Shown: positions 51,057-60,589 of the stretch, piece after piece
Layout: each line of letters begins with the position of its first letter
Position numbering within the stretch: the stretch's first letter is position 1
Origin: Saccharopolyspora gloriosae
GTDB taxonomy: Bacteria > Actinomycetota > Actinomycetes > Mycobacteriales > Pseudonocardiaceae
DNA: 64,000 bases
Direction of reading: 5' to 3'
Assembly (NCBI RefSeq): GCF_014203325.1
Contig: NZ_JACHIV010000001.1
Span: 4,837,501-4,901,500, forward strand
Position numbers and translations under genes: made by a program
Notes under the pieces: model-generated
Told to the model about the DNA's origin: nothing
The model's database searches: none
Seen by the model: the letters and a program-made list of their open reading frames with translations, nothing else

Positions 51057-51536
51057 TCAGCGCGCGGCGCGCGCCTGACCCGCCAGCACCGCGTCCGGGG
51101 TGCATCGGGCGCACGCGGTGAAGCCCAGTTCCCTGGCTTCACGCACCGGCAAGCCCTGCACTTCCAGGTCGCCGAGCCACTGACAGCTCGACAGGTGGTA
51201 GCGGGGGCGTTCGTCGACCACCACGACCTCGTCGTCGGATTCGGACACCAGCAGCGCGTCCGCCGCGTCGGTGTCCTCCTCGTCCGGCTCGTCGTGCTCG
51301 GCGGTGTCGTCGTCGGCCTGCGCCGTCGAGTCCTGCCCCGCCTCGCTCTCGGTCGCGGGCTCCGGCGACGACGAGCTCGCTTCCCGTCGCCGCCGAATCC
51401 GCTGCACCACGAGCAACGCCGCGGCCAGCACGCTGAGCAGCACCGACAACCACGCCCATTCGGGCTGGTCGATCAGCACCGACGTCACCAGCACGCCACC
51501 GGCCGCCAGGACCAGGATCAGCACTACCAACAACAC
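51057..51536 (-). CDS. Two-helix membrane protein with cysteine-containing C-terminal domain
   Basis: 159 residues from GTG 51536 (AAGGAG eight bases upstream). Two helices (VLLVVLILVLAAGGVLVTSVL and WAWLSVLLSVLAAALLVVQ) are followed by an acidic, Ser-rich linker. The folded C-terminus has YHLSSCQWL then GFTACARCTPD. A histidine with a cysteine four residues on, then CxxC, suggests a small metal-binding or disulfide site, and similar tails occur in other actinobacterial membrane proteins in this location. No function is established. It lies between ileS and divIVA on the same strand. Confidence 0.78.
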   Translation of the reverse strand: MLLVVLILVLAAGGVLVTSVLIDQPEWAWLSVLLSVLAAALLVVQRIRRRREASSSSPEPATESEAGQDSTAQADDDTAEHDEPDEEDTDAADALLVSESDDEVVVVDERPRYHLSSCQWLGDLEVQGLPVREARELGFTACARCTPDAVLAGQARAAR

Positions 51537-51563
51537 GCCGAAATCTCCTTCACCGCACCGTTC

Positions 51564-51614
51564 GGGGACCCCCTTGTCCCCTCCGCAGCCCGCCACCCGC
51601 GGCACCCCTGCCGC
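51564..51614 (-). terminator. Two short hairpins after divIVA
   Basis: GGGGAC/GTCCCC (51564-51581) and GCGGCA/TGCCGC around CCCC (51599-51614) stand in the gap between divIVA and the next gene. Each stem is six base pairs and perfect. Neither has a U-tract. Confidence 0.4.
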
Positions 51615-51651
51615 AGGGCGGTTCGAGGCCGGCGGATCCGGTCACCGACCG

Positions 51652-52479
51652 CTAGCCGGCTTCGGCGGCACGTGCTCCGAAGCTGTAGGTGTTCTGCTGG
51701 CTCGCCGAACGGCTGCCGCTCTCGGCGGGTGCCGCCGATCCGCGGTCCTGCAGCTCACGCAGCTGCGACTCCAGGTAGGTCTGCAACCTGGTGCGGTACT
51801 CGCGCTCGAACGTGCGCAAGGTGTCGATCTTCTTCTCCAGCGCGTTCTTCTCCTGAGTGATGTTGCCCATCACCTCGGCGTGCTTGCGCTGCGCGTCGCG
51901 TTCCAGACCGGCGGCCTTCTCCCGGGCCTGCCGCTCCAGCGTCTCGGCCCGGGTCCGGGCGTCGTTGAGCATCGTCTCGGCCCGGGTGCGGGCCTCGTTG
52001 ACCATGCTGTCGGACTTCGACCGGGCGTCCGAGAGCAACTGCTCGGACTTGGTGCGGGCCTCGGAGAGCATGCCGTCGGCCTCGGCCTTGGCTTCGCCGG
52101 TGAGCCGGTCGGCCATCTCCTGGGCGAGCCCCAGGACCTTGGCCGCCTGCACGTGGTGATCACCCCCCGGCGAGGTCTGCTCGGCCGCGGTGGGGGCCGG
52201 GACCGGCGCGAGCCGGCGCGGTTCCTCCACCGGAGCGGGGGCGGCGGGAACCGCGGACGCCTGACTGCGGGCGTCGTCGAGGTCGACCTGCGCGGTCTGC
52301 AGCTGGTTCTCCAGCTGCTCCATCTGGCTGCGCAGATCGTTGTTCTCCTCCACCAACCGAGCGAGCTCGGCTTCAACCAGGTCGAGGAACGCGTCCACCT
52401 CGTCCTCGTTGTAACCGCGCTTCCCAATCGGCGGTTTACTGAACGCGACGTTATGCACGTCGGCGGGGGTCAGGCCCAC
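51652..52479 (-). CDS. wag31: Polar growth coiled-coil protein DivIVA/Wag31
   Basis: 275 residues. The N-terminal membrane-binding DivIVA domain starts [32 protein letters not shown] coiled coil follows, then a Pro-rich linker (about 85-108), and a long second coiled coil with repeated [19 protein letters not shown]-like heptads. It recruits wall synthesis to the poles in actinobacteria and is normally essential. The GTG start has GAGGTGATC upstream. It is the downstream member of the ftsZ-yfiH-yggS-sepF-yggT-wag31 order. Phosphorylation by PknA/PknB is known in mycobacterial Wag31 but cannot be judged here. Confidence 0.96.
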   Translation of the reverse strand: MGLTPADVHNVAFSKPPIGKRGYNEDEVDAFLDLVEAELARLVEENNDLRSQMEQLENQLQTAQVDLDDARSQASAVPAAPAPVEEPRRLAPVPAPTAAEQTSPGGDHHVQAAKVLGLAQEMADRLTGEAKAEADGMLSEARTKSEQLLSDARSKSDSMVNEARTRAETMLNDARTRAETLERQAREKAAGLERDAQRKHAEVMGNITQEKNALEKKIDTLRTFEREYRTRLQTYLESQLRELQDRGSAAPAESGSRSASQQNTYSFGARAAEAG

Positions 52480-52526
52480 AAGATCACCTCACGCACTCTT
52501 CGGCTGCGGGTCACCCGGGTTCCCCG

Positions 52527-52826
52527 TTACCCGGACTGCGCCCATAGTTTCAACAGCAGCTGCATCAGTATGAACACAACCAGCAGCAGCACCATAATGG
52601 ATAGGTCCAGCCCTACACCGCCGATCCGGACCGTCGGGATCACCCGACGCAGCAGCCGGATCGGCGGGTCGGTCACTGTGTAGATGCTCTCCAACGCGAT
52701 TGCAACCCCTCCAGCGGGGCGCCAGTCGCGGGCGAACACCCGGACGAGCTCGATCACGATACGGGCCGTGAGCAGCAGCCAGAAGAAGAAGACCGCGTAA
52801 TAAAGGACGATCAGCGCGAGTTCCAC
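52527..52826 (-). CDS. YggT family membrane protein
   Basis: 99 residues with two membrane regions (LALIVLYYAVFFFWLLLTARI and LDLSIMVLLLVVFILMQLLL). The family core RPAGGVAIALESIYTVTDPPIRLLRRVIPTV is present, where TVTDPP and RR are conserved. YggT proteins are thought to help in membrane or osmotic processes and are found in division clusters between sepF and divIVA; mechanism is unknown. The GTG start lies 20 bases after the sepF stop, so co-transcription is likely. Confidence 0.93.
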   Translation of the reverse strand: MELALIVLYYAVFFFWLLLTARIVIELVRVFARDWRPAGGVAIALESIYTVTDPPIRLLRRVIPTVRIGGVGLDLSIMVLLLVVFILMQLLLKLWAQSG

Positions 52827-52845
52827 AGCTCAACTCTGCCACCGG

Positions 52846-53493
52846 TCAGCCGTAGTTGAAAAAGGCACCCTCGGCCAAGCGGCGCTTGTCCTCGGCTGCG
52901 ACGTCCACGTTGGGCGGTGAGAGCAAGAACACCCGGTTGGTCACCTTCTCGATCGAACCGCGCATCGCGAAGGCCAGACCTGCGGCGAAGTCGACCAGAC
53001 GCTTCGCGTCCGCTTCGTCCATCTCCGTCAGGTTCATGATCACCGGAGTGCCGTCCCGGTACTGCTCCCCGATCGTGCGGGCCTCGCTGTAGCTGCGAGG
53101 ATGCAGAGTTGTGATCTTGCTCAAGTTGAAGTGGCTGCCGGTGTCGGTGACCGCGCGCAGCCGGGAGACGGACTCCCGCTCGGCGGCGGTCCGCGCCGCG
53201 GTCTCCGGCGACCACTGCCTGCGCGGCGGTTTGACCTCGCGGTACTCCTCGCCGCGGTGGCCGGTGTCCCGGCGCGGCGCGTCCCGGCTGCCGTGGTCGT
53301 CGAAGCCCTCGTCGGCCTCGGCCTCGTCCTGGTAGCCACCGCGCACCCCGACACGCCGACGTCCACCGACGCGGTCCGCGGGCGAGTCGTACTCGTCGGC
53401 GTCCCCGTAGCGGTCGATGTCGTCGTCGAACTCGTCGACTTCGTCGGCAGGCACCATGCCGAAGTAGGCCTTCAGCTTGTGCATCGTGCTCAT
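52846..53493 (-). CDS. sepF: Cell division protein SepF
   Basis: 215 residues. The N-terminal amphipathic helix [15 protein letters not shown] can bind membrane. A long acidic, arginine-rich, probably disordered linker follows (about 18-105). The C-terminal SepF domain has [39 protein letters not shown] and [12 protein letters not shown]. SepF tethers FtsZ to the membrane, and in actinobacteria it is the main anchor because FtsA is lacking. Expected next to ftsZ, it lies two genes from it. Linker length is at the long end for the family. Confidence 0.96.
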   Translation of the reverse strand: MSTMHKLKAYFGMVPADEVDEFDDDIDRYGDADEYDSPADRVGGRRRVGVRGGYQDEAEADEGFDDHGSRDAPRRDTGHRGEEYREVKPPRRQWSPETAARTAAERESVSRLRAVTDTGSHFNLSKITTLHPRSYSEARTIGEQYRDGTPVIMNLTEMDEADAKRLVDFAAGLAFAMRGSIEKVTNRVFLLSPPNVDVAAEDKRRLAEGAFFNYG

Positions 53494-53563
53494 CGGCGTG
53501 CCCTTCTTCCGCGACTCCTTCGAGCCGAGCGCGGTTCGACCGGCTTTCGACCCTCCGCCCAGG

Positions 53564-54301
53564 CTACGGCGAGATTAGCCGTCGCCCTCCCAGCAGCGCC
53601 GTTCCGACACGCACCCGAGTGGAGCCGTGCGCCACAGCACTCTCCAGATCACCGCTCATTCCCGCTGAGATCTCCCCAGCCTCGGGGAAGTCACGACGCA
53701 GCTGCGTAGCGATCAAGGAAAGTGTGTTGAACGCCACGCCCGACTGGGTGGACTGCGGCGCCACTGCCATCACTCCGCGCAACCGGAGTTCACTCGTCGT
53801 CGTGATGGCCTCCGCGAGCGGCAGCACCTCGCCCGGCGCGCAGCCGCCCCGGCCCGCAGCCTCGTCCAGGTTCACCTGAACGAGAACTTCGAGCGGGCGT
53901 GTCCGCTCCCCCGCTTCGAGGGCGTTGCGGACGGCTCCGGACAGCGCTTCCACCAGCCGCGGGCTGTCCACCGACTCCACGACGTCGGCCCAGCGGGCCA
54001 CCGACCGCGCCTTGTTCCGCTGCAGCTGCCCGACCATGTGCCAGCGAGCTCCCGCGTCCGGGCGCAGCTCGTCGAACTCGGCGACCTTCGGCCGCGCCTC
54101 CTGCTCGCGGTTCTCCGCGAACGAGGTGAGCCCCAGATCGGCCAGCAGCGCCACGTCCCGCGCAGGGAAGGTCTTGGTGACCGCCAGCAACTCGACGTCC
54201 TCCGCCGGCCGCCCGGCGGCCGCACAGGCCGCGTCGAGGCGCTGGCGCACCTCGCTCAGCGACTCGGCCAGTTCCGCGCGGCGGCGGTCGTCCTCGCTCA
54301 C
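53564..54301 (-). CDS. PLP homeostasis protein, YggS/PLPBP family
   Basis: 245 residues with an alanine-racemase-like TIM barrel but no C-terminal domain. The PLP lysine is in [14 protein letters not shown] near 40, and [27 protein letters not shown] and RGVMAVAPQ mark the family. The phosphate-binding [21 protein letters not shown] is near the end. It buffers pyridoxal phosphate rather than catalysing a reaction. The GTG overlaps the stop of the upstream yfiH-like gene. In most Gram-positive bacteria this gene sits just between ftsZ and sepF, as here. Confidence 0.95.
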   Translation of the reverse strand: MSEDDRRRAELAESLSEVRQRLDAACAAAGRPAEDVELLAVTKTFPARDVALLADLGLTSFAENREQEARPKVAEFDELRPDAGARWHMVGQLQRNKARSVARWADVVESVDSPRLVEALSGAVRNALEAGERTRPLEVLVQVNLDEAAGRGGCAPGEVLPLAEAITTTSELRLRGVMAVAPQSTQSGVAFNTLSLIATQLRRDFPEAGEISAGMSGDLESAVAHGSTRVRVGTALLGGRRLISP

Positions 54302-55017
54302 GACTCCTCCTCCGGCTCCGCCCACACCACTGCCGCGAACCTGCCCGTGCGGGGCCCGTCGCGGCGGTGGCTGAACAGCTCGCGGGTCTCCATGGTGCAG
54401 CGCGGATCAACCCCGATCTTCGCGATGCCCGCACCTGCCAGCTGCTCCCAGAGCCCGGCGCGCAGGTCCAGCCCCGGAGTGCCTTTGCGGGTGCGGCAAG
54501 CGCTGCCCGGCAGGTACTCCTCGACGTCGTCGCGCATCGCGGCGGGGACCTCGTAGCACCGGCCGCACGCGGCGGGCCCGAGCAGCGCCTCGATGTCGTC
54601 GAGCCGGGCGCCCGCTTCCCGCATGGTCTTCAGCGCTTCCACGAGCACGCCCACCCGCGCGCCGACGCGTCCCGCGTGCACCGCGGCCACGACCCCGGTC
54701 ACCGGATCGCCCAGCAGCACAGGCACGCAGTCCGCGGTCAGCGCCGCCAGCGCGAGCCGGGGCCGGGCGGTCACCAGCGCGTCGGTGGCCTCCACCGGCT
54801 CCGGCTGCGGCCCGTCGACGAGCGCGGCGCTCTTGCCGTGGATCTGCTCCATCCAGACGAGCCGGTCCGGTCCCAGGCCGATCCCGTCGGCGAGCTTGCG
54901 CTCGTTGGCGGCCAGCGCGGCGGGATCGTCACCGACCCGGCCGCCGAGGTTGAACGAGTCGAACGGCGGTGCCGAGCTGCCGCCTTCCCGCGTGGTGATC
55001 ACGCGCCGGATCCGCAC
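54298..55017 (-). CDS. YfiH/laccase-domain protein (polyphenol oxidase or purine nucleoside phosphorylase family)
   Basis: 239 residues from GTG 55017 (CGGGAG seven bases upstream), an in-frame upstream extension being arginine-rich and unlike the family. Zinc or copper ligands are visible as EQIHGKSA, TADCVPVLL and VHAGRVGARVG. Members were named laccases, but later work showed adenosine phosphorylase and deaminase activity; which applies here is not visible. Reported genes of this family sit beside ftsZ in actinobacteria. It lies downstream of ftsZ behind a very strong hairpin and is translationally coupled to the yggS-like gene. Confidence 0.9.
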   Translation of the reverse strand: MRIRRVITTREGGSSAPPFDSFNLGGRVGDDPAALAANERKLADGIGLGPDRLVWMEQIHGKSAALVDGPQPEPVEATDALVTARPRLALAALTADCVPVLLGDPVTGVVAAVHAGRVGARVGVLVEALKTMREAGARLDDIEALLGPAACGRCYEVPAAMRDDVEEYLPGSACRTRKGTPGLDLRAGLWEQLAGAGIAKIGVDPRCTMETRELFSHRRDGPRTGRFAAVVWAEPEEES

Positions 55018-55100
55018 TCTGTCACTCCCGATCTCGAGGGTTCGTCGCCGACTGGCGAAGTGCCGCCGTGCGGCGTGCTCCGCGCCGGAGCCGCGCACAT

Positions 55101-55138
55101 GAATGGGCACCGGGACGATGTCGTCCCGGTGCCCATTC
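55101..55138. terminator. Perfect 18-base hairpin between ftsZ and the yfiH-like gene
   Basis: GAATGGGCACCGGGACGA and TCGTCCCGGTGCCCATTC are perfect complements separated by TG only. It lies 21 bases past the ftsZ stop on the minus strand. This is a strong terminator or attenuator that should separate ftsZ transcription from the yfiH-yggS-sepF part. Confidence 0.8.
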
Positions 55139-55158
55139 TCGCCTACGCGTGCGGGCGA

Positions 55159-56523
55159 TCAGCGCCGCATGAACGGAGGAATGTCCACGTCGTCGTCGTT
55201 GTCGTCGGCGACCGGCATCGGGCGGGACGGCAGCTGGCCGCTCATGCCCTGGGTGCCGGTGTGCGACGGGTAGCCGCCGCTGGACCGGGTCGGCACCGAC
55301 ACGCCGGGCGTGCCGCCTTCGCCGTAGCCCTGGCGCGGCTCGTAGCTCTGCTGCTGGCCGTACTGCTCCCGCGGCTCGGGCTGCGGGGCCGGTGCGGGCG
55401 GCGGAGCCTGTTCCGCGGCGGGCTGGGCCGGCTGCGGAGCGGGTGCCGGGGGCGGTTCCGGAGCGGGTTCGCTGGTGCTGTCGACGACCTGGCCTTCGGT
55501 GACCTGCCCGGCTTCGCCACCGGCGACGGTGTCGCGCCCGCCGACCTTGGTCGGCTCGAGCTTCTTGTGCGTGGGGGCGCCCGCGTCGAACCCGGCGGCG
55601 ATCACGGTGACCCGCACTTCGTCGCCGAGCGAGTCGTCGATCACCGTACCGAAGATGATGTTGGCTTCGGGGTGCGCGGATTCCTGCACCAGCGAGGCCG
55701 ATTCGTTGATCTCGAACAGGCCGAGGTCGGAACCGCCCGCTATGGCCAGCAGGACGCCGTGCGCGCCTTCCATCGAGGCTTCCAGCAGCGGCGAGTTGAT
55801 CGCCTTCTGCGCGGCCTGCACGGCTCTGCCCTCCCCGCGCGCGGAGCCGATGCCCATCAAGGCGCTGCCCGCCCCGGACATGACGCTCTTGACGTCGGCG
55901 AAGTCGAGGTTGATCAGACCCGGCGTGGTGATCAGGTCGGTGATGCCCTGCACACCGGACAGCAGCACCTCGTCCGCGGAGCGGAAGGCGTCCATCAGGC
56001 TGACCCCGATGTCGCCGAGCTGCAGCAGCCGGTCGTTCGGGATCACGATGAGCGTGTCGCAGCAGTCGCGGAGTTCCTTGATCCCCTGCTCGGCCTGGTT
56101 GGCCCGGCGCTTGCCCTCGAACGAGAACGGCCGGGTGACCACGCCGATGGTCAGCGCGCCGAGCTTGCGCGCGACGTCGGCGATCACGGGGGCGCCACCG
56201 GTGCCGGTGCCGCCGCCTTCGCCTGCGGTCACGAACACCATGTCGGCGCCCTTGAGGACCTCTTCGATCTCTTCCTTGTGGTCCTCGGCGGCCTTGTGCC
56301 CGACCTCGGGGGCGGCGCCTGCGCCGAGCCCGCGGGTCAGCTCGCGGCCGATGTCCAGTTTTACGTCGGCATCGGACATGAGCAGGGCCTGGGCGTCGGT
56401 GTTCACCGCGATGAACTCGACGCCCTTGAGCCCGACCTCGATCATGCGGTTCACGGCGTTGACACCGCCGCCGCCGATGCCGACGACCTTGATCACCGCT
56501 AGATAGTTGTGCGGGGGCGTCAT
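55159..56523 (-). CDS. ftsZ: Cell division GTPase FtsZ
   Basis: 454 residues. The tubulin signature [13 protein letters not shown] is near residue 104. Other core motifs are [33 protein letters not shown] and [15 protein letters not shown]. The GTPase core ends near 330. A long Pro/Gln-rich linker follows (about 335-430), and the conserved C-terminal peptide is [12 protein letters not shown]. FtsZ polymerises into the division ring. Its linker is well over the length in E. coli, which is common in actinobacteria. Upstream there is no ftsQ; see the gap. ATG 56523 is supported by AAGG upstream. Confidence 0.98.
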   Translation of the reverse strand: MTPPHNYLAVIKVVGIGGGGVNAVNRMIEVGLKGVEFIAVNTDAQALLMSDADVKLDIGRELTRGLGAGAAPEVGHKAAEDHKEEIEEVLKGADMVFVTAGEGGGTGTGGAPVIADVARKLGALTIGVVTRPFSFEGKRRANQAEQGIKELRDCCDTLIVIPNDRLLQLGDIGVSLMDAFRSADEVLLSGVQGITDLITTPGLINLDFADVKSVMSGAGSALMGIGSARGEGRAVQAAQKAINSPLLEASMEGAHGVLLAIAGGSDLGLFEINESASLVQESAHPEANIIFGTVIDDSLGDEVRVTVIAAGFDAGAPTHKKLEPTKVGGRDTVAGGEAGQVTEGQVVDSTSEPAPEPPPAPAPQPAQPAAEQAPPPAPAPQPEPREQYGQQQSYEPRQGYGEGGTPGVSVPTRSSGGYPSHTGTQGMSGQLPSRPMPVADDNDDDVDIPPFMRR

Positions 56524-56965
56524 CGGGTCCGCCTTCCTGATCGTGGCTGAGCGCTCTGCGTTGCTCGGACCGCCGCGGGTGCGGTCACCGTGGGAACCGG
56601 ACAGGTGTCCGGAGCCGGCACGGGCACCGGCCGTTGCCGGGATGTTCCCGTGCGAGCACAAGATCGAAACGCGGTCAACCCCGTACCCGGTGCGGACCGT
56701 AGGCTTGCCCGCGCCACCGCGTCCAGCAGCCACGCCGGGAGTTCTCCCAGGTGTGTCATGCCACCCACGTCGCAGATCCGCCTCGACCGTCGTTCTCGCC
56801 TGCGCGGTGATCCACGTCCGCGATCACCACCGTTCACCGTACCGCGCGCCCGGGCACGCCGGGCGGCCCACTCGAAAACAATGGCGAGGAAATCCCGACG
56901 GCGGTTGTCCGGATTCGCCGCCAGCATCGGTCGAGCAGGTGGAGGGCCGATGAGGGAGCACGACG
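56524..56965. other. ftsZ promoter region where ftsQ would be expected
   Basis: In most actinobacteria the 3' end of ftsQ lies here. I read all minus frames and found no FtsQ-like sequence. The stretch on the minus strand GGTTGACCGCGTTTCGATC (about 56659-56678) contains the -35-like TTGACC and is a candidate ftsZ promoter. A divergent oxidoreductase begins at 56966, so this gap must also contain its promoter. Confidence 0.5.
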
Positions 56966-57874
56966 ATGAATCAGCCGCTGCGCGGGAAGATCGCGCTGGT
57001 CGCAGGCGCTACGCGAGGTGCGGGACGGGGGATCGCGGTGGAGCTCGGCGCCGCGGGCGCCACGGTGTACGGGTCGGGCCGCACGACGCGCGAGCAACGT
57101 TCCGAGTACGACCGGCCGGAGTCCATTGAGGACACGGCCGAGCTGGTCACGGCCGCGGGCGGCGAGGGGATCGCGGTCCGGGCGGACCACGCGGCGCCCG
57201 CGGACGTCGAGGAGCTGGTGGCTCGGATCGAGCGGGAGCAGGGGCGGCTCGATCTGCTGGTCAACGATCTCGGTGGGGAGAACCTGACCGACTGGAACAA
57301 GCCGGTGTGGGAGCACTCGCTGGACATCGGCCTGCGGCGGTTGCGGGTGGGCATCGAGGCGCACCTGATCACCAGCCACTTCGCGCTGCGGTTGTTGTCC
57401 CGGACGCCGGGTGGGCTGGTGGTGGAGCTCACCGACGGCACCTCGGAGTACAACGAGCGCTACCGCGGGGAGCTGGGCGCGTTCTTCGATGTGACCAAGA
57501 TCGCCGCGAGCAGGATGGCGTTCGGGCTCGCGGAGGAACTGCGCCCGCACGGCAGCACGGCGGTCGCGGTCACGCCGGGCTGGTTGCGCTCGGAGATGAT
57601 GCTGGAGCTGTTCGGCGTCACCGAGCAGAACTGGCGGGAGGCCACCGAACCGCACTTCGGCATCTCGGAGACGCCGCGCTTCGTCGGCCGGGGCGTCGCG
57701 GCGATGGCGGCTGATCCGGAGGTGTCGCGCTGGGCGGGCCGGACGCTGTCGAGCATCGAGCTGGCGCGGTTCTACGAGTTCACCGACGTGGACGGTTCGC
57801 GGCCGGACTCGTGGCGCTACATCACCGAGGTCGTGGAAGCGGGTCTGCCGGAGGACGTCACCGGGTACCGCTGA
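56966..57874 (+). CDS. Short-chain dehydrogenase/reductase
   Basis: 302 residues. The NAD(P) site is ALVAGATRGAGRGIAVELG near residue 11 (TGxxxGxG variant GATRGAG), and a basic residue at GSGRTTREQR suggests NADP preference. Reading onwards, the LVNDLGGENL stretch corresponds to the NNAG region. The catalytic tyrosine and lysine would be expected about 150-160 in the FDVTKIAASRMA region; there the usual YxxxK appears as FxxxK, so the catalytic tyrosine may be replaced or displaced. Substrate unknown. The 3' end overlaps the convergent WYL regulator by 58 bases. Confidence 0.85.
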   Translation: MNQPLRGKIALVAGATRGAGRGIAVELGAAGATVYGSGRTTREQRSEYDRPESIEDTAELVTAAGGEGIAVRADHAAPADVEELVARIEREQGRLDLLVNDLGGENLTDWNKPVWEHSLDIGLRRLRVGIEAHLITSHFALRLLSRTPGGLVVELTDGTSEYNERYRGELGAFFDVTKIAASRMAFGLAEELRPHGSTAVAVTPGWLRSEMMLELFGVTEQNWREATEPHFGISETPRFVGRGVAAMAADPEVSRWAGRTLSSIELARFYEFTDVDGSRPDSWRYITEVVEAGLPEDVTGYR

Positions 57875-58839
57875 TCCGCCGCGTAGAGCTCGGCGAGGGC
57901 GGCGGCCGACCGGGCCATCCGCTCGCGCAGCGGTTCGGGCGCGAGCACGCGCACGTCCGATCCGAGCCCGAGCAGCTGCTCGTGGGCGACGTCGAGGGAT
58001 TCGACGGGCAGGGTGGTGGTCACCCACCCCTGCTCGTCGGGTTCGCCCGCCGCCGCGCGGGCGTCGGCGGCCGACGGGTGCCCGACGTGGACGTGCAGCG
58101 CGCGCAGTCCGGCGGGGCTGATCCGCACCGCGATCTCGTCCCGCAGCAGGGCGCGGGCGAACTCGGCGCCGCGGCGCGCCCAGAACTCGGGCAGCGCGAA
58201 GCTCTCGTCCCGGTGGAACGGTTCGGCGAGCTCGACCTGCCGGAACCGGTCGGCGCGGTAGACGCGGAAGTCGCCGCCGGTGCGACCGGCGAGGTACCAG
58301 ACGCCCGCTTTGAGCACGAGGCCGTGCGGTTCGATCTCGCGGTGCACGTCGTGCTCGCCGCGCCGGTAGACGGCCCGCAGCGCGCGGTCCTGCCACACGG
58401 CGTCGGCGAGCTCCGCCAGCAGCGGCGGGGCCGCCGCATCCCGGAACCAGCCGGGCGCGTCCAGGTGGAAGCGGCCGGAGACGCGGTCGGGCACGTCCCG
58501 GTGGCCGGGCGCGAGCGCGGCGGAGATCTTGCGGCGGGCGCTGGAGACGGCGTCGGTGAGCCCCATGTCGGCGGCGGGCCCGGGAATCCCGGCCAGCAGC
58601 AGCGCTTCCGCTTCGGCGCGGTGCAGGCCGGTGAGCCGGGTGCGGTAGCCGCCGAGCAGCCGGTAGCCGCCGTGGCGGCCGCGTTCGGCGTGGATCGGCA
58701 CGCCCGCTTCGGAGAGCGCGAGCACGTCCCTGACGACGGTGCGTTCGGTGACCTCCAGCTCCGCGGCGAGCGCGGGCCCGGTCATGGTGCCCCTGGATTG
58801 CAGCAGCAGCACCAGTGAGATCAGCCTCGCCGCCCGCAT
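57817..58839 (-). CDS. DeoR-like regulator with WYL domain
   Basis: 340 residues. An N-terminal helix-turn-helix (MTGPALAAELEVTERTVVRDVLAL, about 20-43) and a beta wing HAERGRHGGYRLLGGY precede a WYL domain (about 140-225), with EIEPHGLVLKAGVWYLAGRTG and RVYRADRFRQVELAEPF. A C-terminal WCX-like extension follows. WYL regulators respond to nucleic-acid or other small ligands. The gene is convergent with the SDR by a 58-base overlap, so the two may regulate one another by antisense transcription, which is speculative. The gap to the downstream sugar permease is 69 bases. Confidence 0.9.
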   Translation of the reverse strand: MRAARLISLVLLLQSRGTMTGPALAAELEVTERTVVRDVLALSEAGVPIHAERGRHGGYRLLGGYRTRLTGLHRAEAEALLLAGIPGPAADMGLTDAVSSARRKISAALAPGHRDVPDRVSGRFHLDAPGWFRDAAAPPLLAELADAVWQDRALRAVYRRGEHDVHREIEPHGLVLKAGVWYLAGRTGGDFRVYRADRFRQVELAEPFHRDESFALPEFWARRGAEFARALLRDEIAVRISPAGLRALHVHVGHPSAADARAAAGEPDEQGWVTTTLPVESLDVAHEQLLGLGSDVRVLAPEPLRERMARSAAALAELYAADQRYPVTSSGRPASTTSVM

Positions 58840-58908
58840 CGCGCTCCCCTCCCCGCCCGTCGCCGCAACGCTACGGCGAACCCCCGACAGCGCCGCCGGG
58901 AGAAGGGA

Positions 58909-59712
58909 TCACTTCAGCCCGGTGGTCTTGAGCGAGTCGATCAGCTTGCGCTGGCCGAACAGGAACACCAGCACGGTGGGGACGGCGGCGACCAGCGCGG
59001 CGGCGATCACGTAGTGCTGCTTCGAGGCGTACTGCCCTTGCAGCGAGGCGATGCCGACCTGGACCACGCGCAGCGACTCGTCCTGGGCGACCACGAGCGG
59101 CCACAGGAACGAGTTCCAGTTGGTGAGGAAGAACAGCACCGCCAGCGCGGCCAGCATCGGCCTGCTCAGCGGCAGCACCACGTGCCAGTAGGTCCGCCAG
59201 TGGCCGCAGCCGTCGAGCTGGGCGGCGTCCTCCAGTTCGCGCGGCACCCCGAGGTAGAACTGCCGCAGCAGGAAGATGCCGAAGGCGTTGAACACGCCGG
59301 GCACGATGAGCCCCGCGTAGGTGTCGACCATGCCGAGGGTGCGCACGACGAGGAACAGCGGCACCAGGATGACCGGCAGCGAGATCAGCAGCGTCGCGAT
59401 GATGGTGGCGAACGCGATGCCGCGACCGCGGAAGTGCATCCGGGCCAGGGCGTACGCGGCCATCGAGTGCAGCAGCAGCGCGACCGCGGTCACTGCGGCG
59501 GAGACGAACGCGCTGTTGGCGAGGTAGCGCAGGAACGGCACCTCGGTCAGCACGTAGCGCACGTTGTCGAGGGTGAGCGAGCTCGGCCACGTCGCGGAGT
59601 ACAGCTCGGATTCCGGCCGGAACGCGGCCAGCAGCAGCCACAGCAGCGGGGCGACGGTCAGCAGCGCCACCAGGTAGGCGAGCAGGGCCTTGCCGCGCAC
59701 GCGGCTACGCAT
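58909..59712 (-). CDS. Sugar ABC transporter permease, MalG type
   Basis: 267 residues with six membrane helices. The EAA loop is ELEDAAQLDGCGHWRTYWHVVLPLSRP, with the usual G three residues after the A-A; DGCG-type glycine is kept. It is one of two inner-membrane channel subunits of a CUT1 carbohydrate importer. The start overlaps the stop of the other permease by eight bases (ATGCGTAG). Substrate specificity is not visible. No ATP-binding subunit is adjacent, so a shared multi-importer ATPase such as MsiK is presumed. Confidence 0.94.
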   Translation of the reverse strand: MRSRVRGKALLAYLVALLTVAPLLWLLLAAFRPESELYSATWPSSLTLDNVRYVLTEVPFLRYLANSAFVSAAVTAVALLLHSMAAYALARMHFRGRGIAFATIIATLLISLPVILVPLFLVVRTLGMVDTYAGLIVPGVFNAFGIFLLRQFYLGVPRELEDAAQLDGCGHWRTYWHVVLPLSRPMLAALAVLFFLTNWNSFLWPLVVAQDESLRVVQVGIASLQGQYASKQHYVIAAALVAAVPTVLVFLFGQRKLIDSLKTTGLK

Positions 59713-60589
59713 CGAACCGGCCTCCTCGGGTCGCGGCGAACAGCAGGCCGGTGACGGTGCCCAGCAGCAGCACCAGCAGCGCGCAGATCGCCGCCGCGTA
59801 GCCGAACCGGCCGAACTGGAACGCCTGCTGGTAGGCGTAGTAGACGATGGTGGAGGTCGCGTTCGCGGGACCACCGGAGGTGGTCACGAAGACGAGGTCG
59901 AACGCCTGGAGCCCGGTGACGGCGTTGACCATCGAGGTGACGAGCACGAAGAAGCTGGTGGGCCGCAGCATCGGCCAGGTCACGTGCCGGAATCGGTGCC
60001 ACGCGCCGGCGCCGTCCACGGTGGCCGCGTCGTAGAGGTCGCCGGGGATGTCGTTGAGGCCGCCGAGGAAGATGAGCATCTGGTAGCCCATCAGGAACCA
60101 CACGCTGATCAGCACCAGCGTGACCAGCGCCAGGTCCGGGTCGCCCAGCCAGGAGACGCCGCCGAGCCCGAACGCCGCGCCGATGCGGTTGACCAGCCCG
60201 GTCTTGTCGGTGAGCAGGAACTGCCAGAGCAGTCCGACGACGACGAGGCTCACCGCGTTCGGCAGGAACAGCGCGGCGCGCACCGCGCCGACGCCGGGGA
60301 AGTGGTCGCGCACCAGCAGCGCCAGGCCGAGTCCGCACGCGAACACCAGCGGCACGAACAGGATCGTGTAGAGCGCGGTGACGCCGAAGCTCTGCCACAG
60401 CAGGCCGTCGCCGGCCATCAGCCGGAAGTTGCTGAGCCCGGCCCATTCCACGTTGCCGAAACCGTCCACTTCGAACAGGCCGACGACCAGCGCCAGCACC
60501 GTCGGGACGGCGACGAACACCAGCAGTCCCAGCCCGTCGGGTGCCAGGAAGCCCAGTGCCGCGCGGCCTTCGGCGCGTCGAGCGCTCAT
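59705..60589 (-). CDS. Sugar ABC transporter permease, MalF/UgpA type
   Basis: 294 residues with six helices. The EAA loop reads DLYDAATVDGAGAWHRFRHVTWPMLRP, with the diagnostic EAA---G spacing. Helices include LGLLVFVAVPTVLALVVGLF and ALVTLVLISVWFLMGYQMLI. It pairs with the other permease in the membrane. The ATG overlaps the substrate-binding-protein stop (ATGA), so all three genes are translated from one message. UgpA/LacF homologues of this length are typical of CUT1 systems. Confidence 0.94.
   Translation of the reverse strand: MSARRAEGRAALGFLAPDGLGLLVFVAVPTVLALVVGLFEVDGFGNVEWAGLSNFRLMAGDGLLWQSFGVTALYTILFVPLVFACGLGLALLVRDHFPGVGAVRAALFLPNAVSLVVVGLLWQFLLTDKTGLVNRIGAAFGLGGVSWLGDPDLALVTLVLISVWFLMGYQMLIFLGGLNDIPGDLYDAATVDGAGAWHRFRHVTWPMLRPTSFFVLVTSMVNAVTGLQAFDLVFVTTSGGPANATSTIVYYAYQQAFQFGRFGYAAAICALLVLLLGTVTGLLFAATRGGRFDA

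Noticed and set aside
56524-56965. Remnant of ftsQ
   Set aside because: No frame here shows POTRA-like or FtsQ C-terminal sequence; the open frames are arginine-rich non-coding text.
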